In this document: positions 1 through 9,755 of the stretch, piece by piece
How positions within the stretch are numbered: position 1 is the stretch's first letter
Layout: every line of letters starts with the position of its first letter
Notes under the pieces: generated by a model
Told to the model about the DNA's origin: nothing
Databases searched by the model: none
What the model saw: only the letters and a program-made list of their open reading frames with translations
Position numbers and translations under genes: made by a program
Source of the DNA: Schizochytrium sp. CCTCC M209059
Lineage: Eukaryota; Sar; Bigyra; Thraustochytrida; Thraustochytriidae
Reading direction: 5' to 3'
Assembly (NCBI GenBank): GCA_000818945.1
Contig: KN805378.1
Span: 700,488 to 764,487, forward strand
DNA: 64,000 nucleotides

Positions 1-1
1 T

Positions 2-2872
2 GCCGAGGTCACCACCGTTGCGACTGAGGGTGCTCTGTGGCACAAGGTGAACGAGCACTTGGTAAAGATGGCGCGTGAGCTGAGTGGAGCTGTGACGGCT
101 GTGGTGCACAGCGCCCTCAGCCCGCGAGAACTGTTGGCTAAATCGATGCAGTTGGGTCACTTTCCATGCATTTGGATGACGGCGCGCGAAGACACGCGCG
201 CCCTACCATCGCTTCAGTGGCAAAAGTATCTCTTTGACGAGGCTGTGAGGCAATATTTTGCGCACTCGCTGTGGCTCTTTGAGCGCATGCGCTGTGCGCA
301 CTATGCGCAGGTCCCGGTGGCACACCTTGGCGACGACTATGCGGTCGCAATGATGGACGTGATGTTCATGCGCAATCTGTCACGCAACTCGCATGTCTCG
401 TGGGCCTCTCCAGCTTGTACACCGGATCTGGGTGGGATGGAGTCTGATTCGGCGGATAGTGCTCTACTGGCCGTCGAAGAGCTTCCTGTAATCGCCTCGC
501 CGGGAACGTATCGCTCGTACTGTGCTGTTTTTTCTCTCAAGCATTTGGCAGTAAACACGATGTTGCACGCCGACGAAGTGCATGACATTGAGTGTGCCGA
601 GGGCTCTTTGGCGCTCGAGCAACACTCCATGGGGGCGCTCGCCCCGGACGGTGGTACGCAGCGGCTCGATGCCGAAGGAGCCGTGGTGCATGCCAAGGTG
701 CATGCGGCAACCGGGGTGCTCGGTTCCGCTGCGGAATGTCTCGGCGCATTTAACATTTTACGAGGGCTCGTGCGCCGCATGTTTCGTGAGGCGCTACAGA
801 CGAACGAGGACTACTGCTGGGCGCTGCTGACCAACTTTTATCGCTGGCTCTGCTCTCCCAAGAGTCTCATGTACGATCCTGCGCTCCTGCGTTTCGTGCA
901 GCAGCTCATGTCCAAGGTATTTTTGCAACTTGTCGCGGAGCTGCGTCGTCTGGGTGCCAAGATTGTATCGGCCAATTTTCAGCGCATCATTATCTGCACC
1001 GGCAAGCGCGACGCTGCCTCGGCGTCCGCCTACGTGGAGCATGTCATCAACACGGTGCAATCCAAGTCCTTGTTCGAAGATATTGAACTCGAACTTGCGG
1101 ACACCTGGAAGACGCTCATCTTTATGGACGATGCGAATTTCGGTGCCGTGCAGGACAACCCGACGTATAACGAGGAGCTGGAGGCGTACGAGAAAAGACA
1201 AGCGCGGCGCAAGCAGATCGAAAGTGAACGCCAGGCGCGTCGTGACGGCACTCTGTTGAAGGCCCCTCGCGAGACCTTGAACCAAAAGGTTTCATCCTCT
1301 TCGGAACGCAAAGCATCTTTGTCGACGACCGCAAGACGCAAGCGGCGCCTTCTTCGCGAGAACGCGAACGATGATCCCGCGGAGGACGCCTCGAGTGATG
1401 AGGAGGATCAAGACGACGATGACGCGGAAGTCTCTCCTGTCGTACGCAAGACCGCGAAGGCTGACAAGGAGAGCAAGAACGAGAGCGAGGACGGCAAGGA
1501 GGAGAAGGCCCGTAGCAAAGAAGCTAGAAACGACCATGATGACGCCGATGACAACGATGTTGCTTCCGCCGACGGCTATGTCGAGGGCGAAGACTCGGCG
1601 TCGGACTCTGATCTCGGTGACGAGGAGTTTGATGGGAACCTGACCCGACTCAAGAGACGCGTGATGACGGACTCGCGCAGACCGAAACGTGGACGTAACA
1701 AGCGGGAGGATCGCATCATCGAACGAGACGACGAGCTGAATGAGGCCGAAGACATGGATGATTTTGTGGTCGATGACGATGGAGATTCGTTCTATGGTGC
1801 AGCAGCATCGAGAGATGCCGACGAGGAAGCGCTGCTTGAGGCTGCGCGCCCTCCATTCAAGCATACGTTGATTTTGCAGTGGGATGTAGCCCAATACCTT
1901 CCGGAGGAGCTGCAAAGATACTTTGAGCTCTACGTAGGTGCATTTCTGCTCAAACCTGTCGAATTCCGCGAATCGTGGTTGAGTGCGCAAAAGGAAAAGC
2001 TACTGGCTGAAATGCACGTTGAACGCGAGGAGACCAAGGACCCTTCGAGGGATATCGCTGACGAGGCGGACGGCAGTAACAGTAATGAGCTCGACGAGCT
2101 CGCCCTGCTTCGTGTCAACGAGGCCGAACTGGAGGTCGAGGAGAAGGAGTTTGTGACCAAGCTTCTCAGGGACGAAGTCGTCGCAGAATTGCTACGGCTT
2201 ATTCCCCGCATCACCATGTCAGGTCTAGGCGCCGAGAGTTTCCCAAAGCTTGCTGGCTCTCATCTCGTGTACAAGGATCCGGCGCTGGAGTTCGTCAAGA
2301 CCCTGTGCGTGGTGCTGTCACTTGAAAGCCAGGTGCATCACCAGGTGCAGACGGCAAAGAAACAGCTGCTTCGTCTTTTGCATGTGCGCGAGTTTGCGCC
2401 CGAGGCGCAATTTCATAATCCTTCGCTGACTATTCACATGCGCGATGTAGTGTGTTCACACTGCAACGCTGCGGTGGACTTTGATCTTTGCCGAGACACC
2501 GCACTCGTGCAGGGCCAGCTCGCTGCTGGGCCGGACGCCGGGACGCAGCCATGGCACTGCACAGAATGCGCGGAGACCTTTGACATGGCGTCCATTGAGC
2601 ATCGTCTCATCCGCCGTGTGGAAGATCTCGTCCTAGCGTTTGAGTTGCAAGACTTTGAATGCATCAAGTGCGGTCAAGTTCGTGCTGATGTACTCAGCGC
2701 TTCGTGCACATGCTCGGGCGATTGGGTGCTCACGATTTCGCCCAAGGACCAGGAAACTGCGTTGAGGCCTCTTCACAATGTGGCCAAGTTTTATGGCTTC
2801 GAATGGCTTCTCGAGTCCGTTGTCAGCGCTATCACTGACGTTCGCGCAGCCTCTGCAAGTCGCGGGAAATAG
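2..2872 (+). CDS. POLE: DNA polymerase epsilon catalytic subunit, C-terminal part (5' truncated by window)
   Basis: The frame is open from base 2 with no start, so the gene begins upstream of the window; about 956 codons are seen. It encodes the non-catalytic C-terminal half of the leading-strand replicase: the inactive-polymerase segment (for example NFYRWLCSPKSLMYDPALLR and FQRIIICTGKR), then two Cys clusters. CysA lies near base 2456 (CSHC ... CTEC) and CysB near 2657 (CIKC ... CTC), followed by a tail ending KFYGFEWLLESV, as in other POLE proteins. These clusters are known in the family to hold the B subunit. Between bases about 1180 and 1850 there is a long Lys/Glu/Asp-rich low-complexity insert absent from the conserved core. 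No exonuclease or polymerase catalytic motifs are present because that half lies outside the window. No intron is needed. Identity is confident. Confidence 0.93.
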   Translation, partial: AEVTTVATEGALWHKVNEHLVKMARELSGAVTAVVHSALSPRELLAKSMQLGHFPCIWMTAREDTRALPSLQWQKYLFDEAVRQYFAHSLWLFERMRCAHYAQVPVAHLGDDYAVAMMDVMFMRNLSRNSHVSWASPACTPDLGGMESDSADSALLAVEELPVIASPGTYRSYCAVFSLKHLAVNTMLHADEVHDIECAEGSLALEQHSMGALAPDGGTQRLDAEGAVVHAKVHAATGVLGSAAECLGAFNILRGLVRRMFREALQTNEDYCWALLTNFYRWLCSPKSLMYDPALLRFVQQLMSKVFLQLVAELRRLGAKIVSANFQRIIICTGKRDAASASAYVEHVINTVQSKSLFEDIELELADTWKTLIFMDDANFGAVQDNPTYNEELEAYEKRQARRKQIESERQARRDGTLLKAPRETLNQKVSSSSERKASLSTTARRKRRLLRENANDDPAEDASSDEEDQDDDDAEVSPVVRKTAKADKESKNESEDGKEEKARSKEARNDHDDADDNDVASADGYVEGEDSASDSDLGDEEFDGNLTRLKRRVMTDSRRPKRGRNKREDRIIERDDELNEAEDMDDFVVDDDGDSFYGAAASRDADEEALLEAARPPFKHTLILQWDVAQYLPEELQRYFELYVGAFLLKPVEFRESWLSAQKEKLLAEMHVEREETKDPSRDIADEADGSNSNELDELALLRVNEAELEVEEKEFVTKLLRDEVVAELLRLIPRITMSGLGAESFPKLAGSHLVYKDPALEFVKTLCVVLSLESQVHHQVQTAKKQLLRLLHVREFAPEAQFHNPSLTIHMRDVVCSHCNAAVDFDLCRDTALVQGQLAAGPDAGTQPWHCTECAETFDMASIEHRLIRRVEDLVLAFELQDFECIKCGQVRADVLSASCTCSGDWVLTISPKDQETALRPLHNVAKFYGFEWLLESVVSAITDVRAASASRGK

Positions 2873-3584
2873 GCTGGATAGTTGAGAAAGAATATGTACT
2901 ACATGGACGAGAATTCCACACCAACAAAAACAACAATTTGCTCAAAGTAAAATCGGCGTCTGGTCGGTCGATCGATCGATCGATCGCCGGCACTATTTGG
3001 CTTGCATTGCATACAAGAACGTCTTTTACGACGTCCTCGCGCGCGTTCGTGTTGAATTGCTAGCTTGTTTCTTGTTTCTTCTTCTCCCCGGCCGGCAGCT
3101 TGAAGCCAAGAGCGTCATCGACGGGGAAAAAAAGGCTCCAGCAACACCCGATCAACCCGCCCACCTCGGATACTCAAAAAAAAAGAGGCCCCGCGCGTAG
3201 TTCACTTGGGGCCGCCCGCGGCAAGCGAAGAATGGCGGCGGCAAGTGGAGAAAGAAGAATGCGGGCGCGTGCGGCTCTTCCGCGCTGCGTGTACACGAGC
3301 ACGAGCACGAGCACCTCCCCAAAACCGATACGGAAGCAGCAGCAGCCAGGCAGCCCCGTCCCGATCCCGGAGCGCAAAGCCCGAACCCGAGGCGTCTCGA
3401 GCGCGGTCCTCGCCCTCGCGAGCGCGGCGGCGGAGGGGCCGGCGGCGCGCGGCAGTCAGGCGGCGGAGACCGGGCGCGGCGGGCGCAGCGGCCTCGGCGG
3501 GGGCGGCTCCGCGCGGGGCTCGCTTGAGCGGCGCGAGGGCGGGCGCGAGGGCGGGCGCGTGCAGGTGCTGGGCGCGGCGAGACG
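2873..3584. other. Intergenic/promoter region between POLE and the polyQ gene
   Basis: This 712-bp stretch has no convincing coding sequence. It starts with an AT-richer POLE 3' flank, then a short GATC tandem repeat, and becomes strongly GC-rich toward 3584, as expected for the 5' UTR/promoter of the next gene. It has two copies of a CACTTG-GC box (3201-3219 and, inverted, 3234-3248) that recur in other promoters here. Confidence 0.6.
2966..2987. repeat. (TCGA)n tetranucleotide repeat
   Basis: About five tandem copies of a self-complementary GATC/TCGA unit. Similar short GATC runs occur near 41487 and 55223, always outside genes. Confidence 0.9.
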
Positions 3585-3772
3585 ATGGACGAGGACGGCG
3601 CGGCGGGCGCAGGCGGGATGCTGGCGGCGCACGGGAGGTCGCTGAGTCTAGGGGACCTCGACTTTGGACACGAGACCTGGGACCCTGCCGCGGAGCACAG
3701 CTCCTTGACGGCGCTTGGCGTGCCGGCGCTCGTAGGCCTCGACGAGGACGAACTCTTTCAGACGCAGCACCT

Positions 3773-3811
<39 letters not shown>

Positions 3812-4931
3812 GCAGCAGCAGCAGCAGCAAGACGAGCAGCAAATGAACTTGCAGCAGCAGGACGATGACGAACATATGCTGGATGCGAACGAGGTCCGAA
3901 ATCTGCCTCTGCTCAAGCAAGGCTCGGCGTTGAGCAACTTTTCCGTACGTACCAGTCGCCCGCGCGCTCTTAGCGATGGCGAGTTTATGCACGTCGATGA
4001 CCTTTTTGAAACGCCTTCGCTATCGCGTCGCTCCTTCGCCGAGCTGCAACTCGCAACCCCACGTGCTGCCCGAGAGCGAGCGCAACGCTGGTGGAATAGC
4101 GCCAAGGAATCCACAGCAAAAATGAAAGCAAGGCGCCGCATGGGCTCTCAAACCGAAAGCAAGATGCGGGATACAAGCATTCCCTCGACTGCAGTTGACG
4201 CTCGGGTTCTTTTCCACGCCTCGTCTTCAAACGAAGCTATCACGCTTATTGCATCGGGCGGCGGTCAAGTCGGAAATTTTGTCGTGCAGCAGCCCTTTCG
4301 ACATCAAGATGAGGCAGAACTCAACACTGATGCCCAGGCCCAGCCATCTGCTCCGTCTGCGATCCCAGCTCATCAAGAGGAGCCACAGCATGATACTCGC
4401 TCAGCTCCGCGAGCAAGCCTCCGTAAACCTCCCGCGCGCGACGAAGCGCCCGAGCAAATGTCAGAGGAAAGTCTTTTGTCATCGCAAGGTACAGATGCAA
4501 ACACCTCGTTCTCGAGCAGCGGTCGATCCTTCTTGCTGGGCATCATGGGCATGTCTACAAATTCCATTGGTTTTTCCGTCCTCAACAACCCAATGCTTGG
4601 ACCTTCGGAGAGCTCGCGCGGAAATTTGAAGCGCAACGAGGCAAGCTCACGAGCCGCTGGAGGTGCGCCAGGAGACGATGGTCAAGACGGAAGTCGCAAC
4701 AAACGTCAAACTCTTCCCCAACGGCCCAAGGTCTCTGTCGTGGCCGTGAGCAAGCTGTTCGCAAACGCAAATTTGAATTCCACAGAGTTGAATGGGGCAA
4801 ACGCATCATTCCGCAAGGACCACGAGTCCTTGATGGCTACCAAGCTTCGCGCGCTCCGTCGGGGTGGCGCGCAATCTGCAGTCGTCCCATCCACGGACAA
4901 CCATCGACTCCCAATGTACTTCCTTCTTTGA
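3585..4931 (+). CDS. Polyglutamine-containing protein of unknown function
   Basis: The ATG at 3585 opens a 448-residue protein. I recognise no domain. Visible features: an acidic N terminus, a Gln tract (residues 64-82, 12 Q, one R, 6 Q) followed by DEQQ and more Q, a RALSDGEF segment that resembles a phosphorylation site, a basic/aromatic stretch (RAQRWWNSAKES) near residue 165, several KR-rich patches (NKRQTLPQRPK) and long Ser/Ala/Pro-rich disordered parts. Composition suggests a largely disordered nuclear or regulatory protein; that is inference. The gene stands alone on the plus strand, with a GC-rich leader and a 199-bp gap to the convergent gene downstream. A shorter version starting at a downstream Met cannot be excluded. 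Confidence 0.7.
3774..3830 (+). repeat. CAG trinucleotide tract encoding polyQ
   Basis: Nineteen codons, almost pure CAG with one CGG and a terminal CAA. The near-pure CAG run suggests recent slippage rather than selection on Gln alone. It lies in frame in the coding sequence. Confidence 0.95.
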
Positions 4932-5130
4932 ACGACTTTTCTCCTGGCCCTATACGATATTTCCTTTTTGTTGTTGCTTCAAGATGGGGGAGGGGGTGTT
5001 TGGTTATGCTATACGAAATCGAGAAGCAACGATTGGGTAGGTTGGGTTGTAAGCGGTGCGATTACTTTTTTCATCATTAGACTACGGAAGTTGAAGAAAG
5101 CAATGCCCGGCTCAAGTTTCAGCATAGTAG

Positions 5131-8100
5131 TTAGTCTACCACCTCGACAGTACCCTTGGCACCATCCATGCGCAGCATCTGGCCGGTTTGGAAAGTCCGA
5201 GTTGCATGTGGTGCGTTGACAATGCATGGGAGTCCATATTCTCGCGCCACAACGGCACCGTGTGAGAGAAGACCCCCAAGCTCTGTCACGAGGCCAGCAG
5301 CTAGCGAGAAAAACTGTGTCATGTTACGGCGCAGGTTAGAATCCCTTTTCACTTCTTACCTTTGATTATTGCAACCCCCTTCCCCCTCCCCTGCTGCAAA
5401 AACAAACGTACCGGTGTCCAGCCCACGTCAGTCTGCGGACAAATGAGAATCTCACCAGCCTGCATCGATTGCGCCTCCGCAAGCGTTCGAACGACTCTGG
5501 CCGGGCCCTGTGCAATACCCGTGCAGACTGGGGTTCCCGCGAGAGCCTTGATGTCGGTATCCGAACCCTCCTTTCCGTCTCTCTCGCTAATGGCAGCAGC
5601 GGCGTCAGGCATCGGTTTGCCTAGGTGCAAGTCCTTAAAGGTCAAACGCTCTTGTGCTGGAAGAAGGCGACGTCGCTGAATAGCACGCAATCGCATACGA
5701 GCCATTTCTTCCTCCATTCGACAAGGTGATTGTGCAAGAATTCCGAGCTCATCATGCGTGAAGAAAAAGACAAGATCTGCGTCAGGTAGACGACCATGTG
5801 ACACCAGCTGCTTCCCGAGACGACGGTAGCCTCGTTTCAGCTCTGTATGAAACGCGACGCAAAGTGACTTGCCAAGCTCACGGTTCCGGACGCCAGTACG
5901 CGCTAGTGCTGCGGCCCGACGAAGCAACCATCGCTGCGGCGCCCAAAGATGTTTGTTTCGCACCAAGACTTCGTTCACCGAAGGAGCAACCTTCATCTTC
6001 ATCGTCGTTGGATCACCTGCACACGAAGCTTGGAGCCGCGCTCGCACACTGGCTTGAATTTGGCATATGAGCGGAAGTGGGTCTTCAGCCCATTCGAGCG
6101 TGCGCATCTCTGCTTCTTTAATACAGCGATGGCCATGACGCTCGAGTAGCTGAACAAATGGCTCACACGAAGCACAGAGTCGTCCAAGCAGGTCGTGCGG
6201 GTCCATCTCGATGTAAGATCGAGCAAGCTTTGGGTCGCTCACGAGGACATCGGCCACTGCATCGAGCGATTGAACGGCGTCGCAGCTCTCCGCCACATCC
6301 TCTTGACTGCCTGCGCTCGCAATCAAACAGCTCACCTCTGCGACCGCCTCAGTGCTCCAGGCCGTCATTGTTGGCGCCCCAAGACACAAAAGTTTCATGA
6401 CGGCGAGCATAAAAGCGGCGCTTACGGAAGAGACGGTGACACCGTCTGCCCACTGCGCAAGGTACTGGGGGATTTCGCTGTCAATTGCGGTCCAAAGTGC
6501 AGCGGGATCGTCACAGAAGGGACTCGTCTCGTGTACATCGTCGGCACCGAGTTGACGCGCGCGAACCTCGGCGAGTCTCGTTCGAAGCCTTGGCACACGC
6601 AGAGGAACAGCAAGAAGACTTGTCGCTACATAGCGCATGCCGTTTACGAGCTGACGTCCAAGGCTTGCGTAGCGAGGCGTATTGACTGCGATAATATCCT
6701 CGACAGAGCATTTTGTATTAATCCGCCCAAGGATTGACATTTCGCCATTCTCTTTGGCGAGAGAAGCCCCTACCATGCCTCCGCACATGCGCCGAAGCGT
6801 ATTGGTCATGTTTAAGAACTGGCAACCATGAAACCATGCCACGACGCCTTCTTCTTCATCGATGTCGTCTCGCACTCCAAAAGAGAAGTGCATGGCCTGT
6901 AATGCAAAGTTAGCCGCGCGTCCAAAGGTGCTAATACTTAGGGGCGTGCCGGCCCCAGGAAACATTTCACGGGCATTGCAGGTAGTGACCCAGTCGGTCG
7001 ACCTACAAGTCGAGTCAAACTCATTCATGGACGGTGCGTCGTCTTGTAAGGCCTTTTCATCATCCTGCAGGGAAGTCGTGACAGGCCGCGCCTGCAACAG
7101 GAAAAGTCGACTGGAGAATGTCGACGACGTTGATGATGATGATAATGATGATGATGAGGCCTGAAGAGTGTCCTGAACTGCCCATTCGATATCGCGAGGC
7201 GAGTCGTACAAGTCGTGTACACGATTGCCAAGACGAACAAGCTCGCGGACATCTTCCTCGCTCAGACTCGCCGCCCCTCGACGCTCTATTGGCTGCACCT
7301 CGACAATCTTGCTACCCGCATAGCTTGAACGATCGATGACGTGCATGCGAGATTTTTCGGTCGAAATGACGCTTGTTTTAACGTCGAGCGATGCTCGGTC
7401 CACAATCCAAGAGTCGGGAGTGACAAGATCCCCAACTACAGCCTCGCCAAGGCCCCAGCTCGACGTAACAACGGCCTCATCGCGACTTCCCGTGACTGGG
7501 TTCGCCGTAAAAAGCACGCCTGCGCTCGTGGCATCAACCATGATCTGGATGACCACGCAGCAGGCAATTGTGCCATTGCCACTTGCAGAGCCGAGTGCGC
7601 GCGTGTATGCCTCGACACGTTGCGCTGCGAGGGAATCCCAGCATTTGAGAACGGCAGGCCAAATCTGGTCCATTCCTCGCAATCCCAAGTACGATTCCAG
7701 CTGACCCGCAAAAGATGCAGCCTCTGCATCTTCGCAAGTTGCGCTGGATCGTACCGCTACGACTGCGTTGCCGCCCTCGAGTGCTTTATACGCCTCTTCG
7801 ATGGCCTGACGCACGCGTGTTCGCTGATCTTGTGAGCCTTGATGAGCACTTGCAAAGGCTGACGAGGTCACGCAAAATCCTGCTGGAACGGGAAGTCCTG
7901 CCGAGGCGAGCTCGCCCAAATGTGCGCCCTTGCCTCCCACGAGATCTGCGTCATCCTTGCAGATCTCCCGAAACCCGAGCACGAGCGCGCTATTCTTGGT
8001 CCCTCGATCGCCAGTGGTCTTTTCCCTACCCGTATCAAGGGAGCGCCGTGATGCCTCACAGGCCGCAATCCTTCTCCGCAGCTCCTCATCGCGTTTTCGC

Positions 8101-8276
8101 TTCCGGGCAGCTACTTCGTCGAGCGGCACGCGCTGACGCACGAGCTCAGCCCGTAGGGCTGCCGCCATGACACCAAGCATGGCGACGGTGACCACGGTCG
8201 CAAAGGCCAACGTTGGCACGTGCGCGGGTGCGGTGGCGGGCCATGAGAGCCCGTCTGTGCCCACGCGCGACGCCAT
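5131..8276 (-). CDS. Membrane-anchored PEP synthase/rifampicin phosphotransferase-like enzyme, two exons
   Basis: CDS is join(8276..5412, 5313..5131), 1015 residues. A hydrophobic segment at about residues 19-41 should anchor the protein. From about residue 97 there is a PEP/pyruvate-synthase ATP-binding domain (VGGKGAHLGEL, VAVRSSATCED, FTANPVTGSRDE, SSWGLGEAVVGD, DIEWA ... LLQARPVTT). A long helical middle region follows, then a C-terminal swivelling phosphohistidine domain with GGLLSHGAVVAREYG (predicted catalytic His973). The PEP-binding TIM barrel of true PEP synthase and PPDK is absent. The order ATP-grasp, middle, His domain is that of rifampicin phosphotransferase-type enzymes, so the acceptor substrate is unknown. 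The intron is required: without it the protein ends before the His. Splicing joins DVGWTP to FFSLAAGLVTELGG, which restores the family motif. Start is ATG 8276, only 69 bp from the previous minus-strand stop. Confidence 0.85.
5314..5411 (-). other. Intron in the PEP synthase-like gene
   Basis: 98 bp, minus strand, donor GTACGT and acceptor ACACAG, phase 0. Placing it restores the uninterrupted conserved motif WTP-FFSLAAGLVTELGG, so the boundaries are well supported. Confidence 0.9.
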
Positions 8277-8345
8277 GCTGCCTTGGCAAGCCGTCCAGAG
8301 AGCTCGCGAGGCAACAGAATAGAGAACAGAGAAAAATGAGTTTGT

Positions 8346-9542
8346 TTACACGGTCAAGGCAGCCAGCGCCTCTGTAAGGGCGCTGAGCGCTTGCAAGGCG
8401 GCGAGATTGAGCCGCTGCATAAATTGCATCTGAAACTCGGTAGGCCGCTTTGGCGTGCCGCCGTCACCGACGAGGACGCGTTCAATGTCGTTAAGAGCTT
8501 TGCTCACGGAAGAGACGAAGCGAAGCACGTGCATCGGATTGGGCCGATTCGGCGCAGCTACAAATCGTGCGGCTTCTTGACGCAGTCGTAGAATGGCAGA
8601 CGTCAGCTCGCTCGGCGGCAATGCGTCTCGAGAGGATTTAATGCTCAATGTACCTATGCACGATCGCGATGCGGCGTCCTCGTTGGACTCTGCAGCGAGC
8701 TTGGCAAGTGGATGCGAAGCAGGGAGTGTGACAGGACCAAAGGCTATACTTGCGCTCGGCCATCCGCACGAGAGCTGAACAAAGAGGTCCATCCAGCTTG
8801 TCTGCTCCTCGCTGGTCCCCGTCGAGGTCAAGAGGCCTGGCACATAGCCTTTGTTACCTGTGATTGTTTGCCACGTTGGTGAGTCTGCAAGCAAGACGTG
8901 CACTCTGGAGAGGACAGCGTCAGCAATTTCGGCAAAAAATCGAAAAGTGATGAGATCTGCGTCTTGAGACTGCAAAACTGCCTTCGCACGCTCATTGATG
9001 CCTCGTCTCGCAAGCTGGCGCTGAGTGCGTCGGCGTGAGACGAGCGTGAGTCGGGCCATCGCCTCGTCTCCGTCGTCCTCGTCATCTCCACTGCTACTGC
9101 TACTACTGCTTTCGCTGCTGCTCTTACTGTCACTGCTGGTCTTGCTGTTGAGGCTCTTCCTATTGTTTTTGCTACTACTATTGCTGCTTGCGTGCTCGTG
9201 ATCAGTAGCATCGCCGCTGCTCGAGCTTTTAGCTACTTGAGCTCGTGGTGGCGGCGTTGGCGACGGAGAGAGTGGCGGTGGTGGAGGTGTTTTGCATCTT
9301 GCCAACGCAAGACCATCTGCTGCAACAAGAGTGTCCGAAGGCTTTGACTCTTGGTATTCGTTTGCTCCAGCAATCGCCGGTGGAACTAGCGCCTCGTCAT
9401 TCAGTTCTCGTTGCCGCCGCGGCGGAGGAGGAGGTGGCGGCGGATGACGCCGATGCTGCGACATCATAGACAGACGTGGACCTCGACGTGGTTTGCTTTG
9501 CACACCAAAAAAAAACCTTGAATTTGGGGAGGTGGACACCAT
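8346..9542 (-). CDS. Ser-rich protein of unknown function
   Basis: 398 residues from ATG at 9542 (a later Met pair near residue 26 is an alternative start). The N-terminal half is low complexity: a Pro run followed by Arg, another Pro-rich block, then a long Ser/Lys/Asp stretch (about residues 105-155). The C-terminal half looks folded and helical, for example LITFRFFAEIADAVLSRVHV and a closing LNLAALQALSALTEALAAL. I recognise no family. It lies in tandem with, and only 69 bp upstream of, the PEP synthase-like gene on the same strand, so the two may share a promoter region or overlap in UTRs. Confidence 0.7.
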   Translation of the reverse strand: MVSTSPNSRFFFGVQSKPRRGPRLSMMSQHRRHPPPPPPPPRRQRELNDEALVPPAIAGANEYQESKPSDTLVAADGLALARCKTPPPPPLSPSPTPPPRAQVAKSSSSGDATDHEHASSNSSSKNNRKSLNSKTSSDSKSSSESSSSSSSGDDEDDGDEAMARLTLVSRRRTQRQLARRGINERAKAVLQSQDADLITFRFFAEIADAVLSRVHVLLADSPTWQTITGNKGYVPGLLTSTGTSEEQTSWMDLFVQLSCGWPSASIAFGPVTLPASHPLAKLAAESNEDAASRSCIGTLSIKSSRDALPPSELTSAILRLRQEAARFVAAPNRPNPMHVLRFVSSVSKALNDIERVLVGDGGTPKRPTEFQMQFMQRLNLAALQALSALTEALAALTV

Positions 9543-9755
9543 CCACCATGGTCAAGCTTGAAATTCCCAGACTTGTGCAGGAAGATAACTTTACCGTCTA
9601 TTCAAAAGCGCTTTTCGATGATAAGCTATCCTTTCCTTAAACCTTACATACCGTCTCACTTCTAAGACGCTCGTGCTGGTGGGCAGGCATGCGTTGTATC
9701 TTTGTCAACTCTGCAAAGGAAAAGGAAAGCGAACATTTTACAATCTCTCTCTCGT

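Noticed and set aside
3206..3868. Arg/Ala-rich 220-codon frame overlapping the polyQ gene
   Set aside because: Composition is that of GC-rich leader DNA and the CAG tract read in the wrong frame (poly-Ala).
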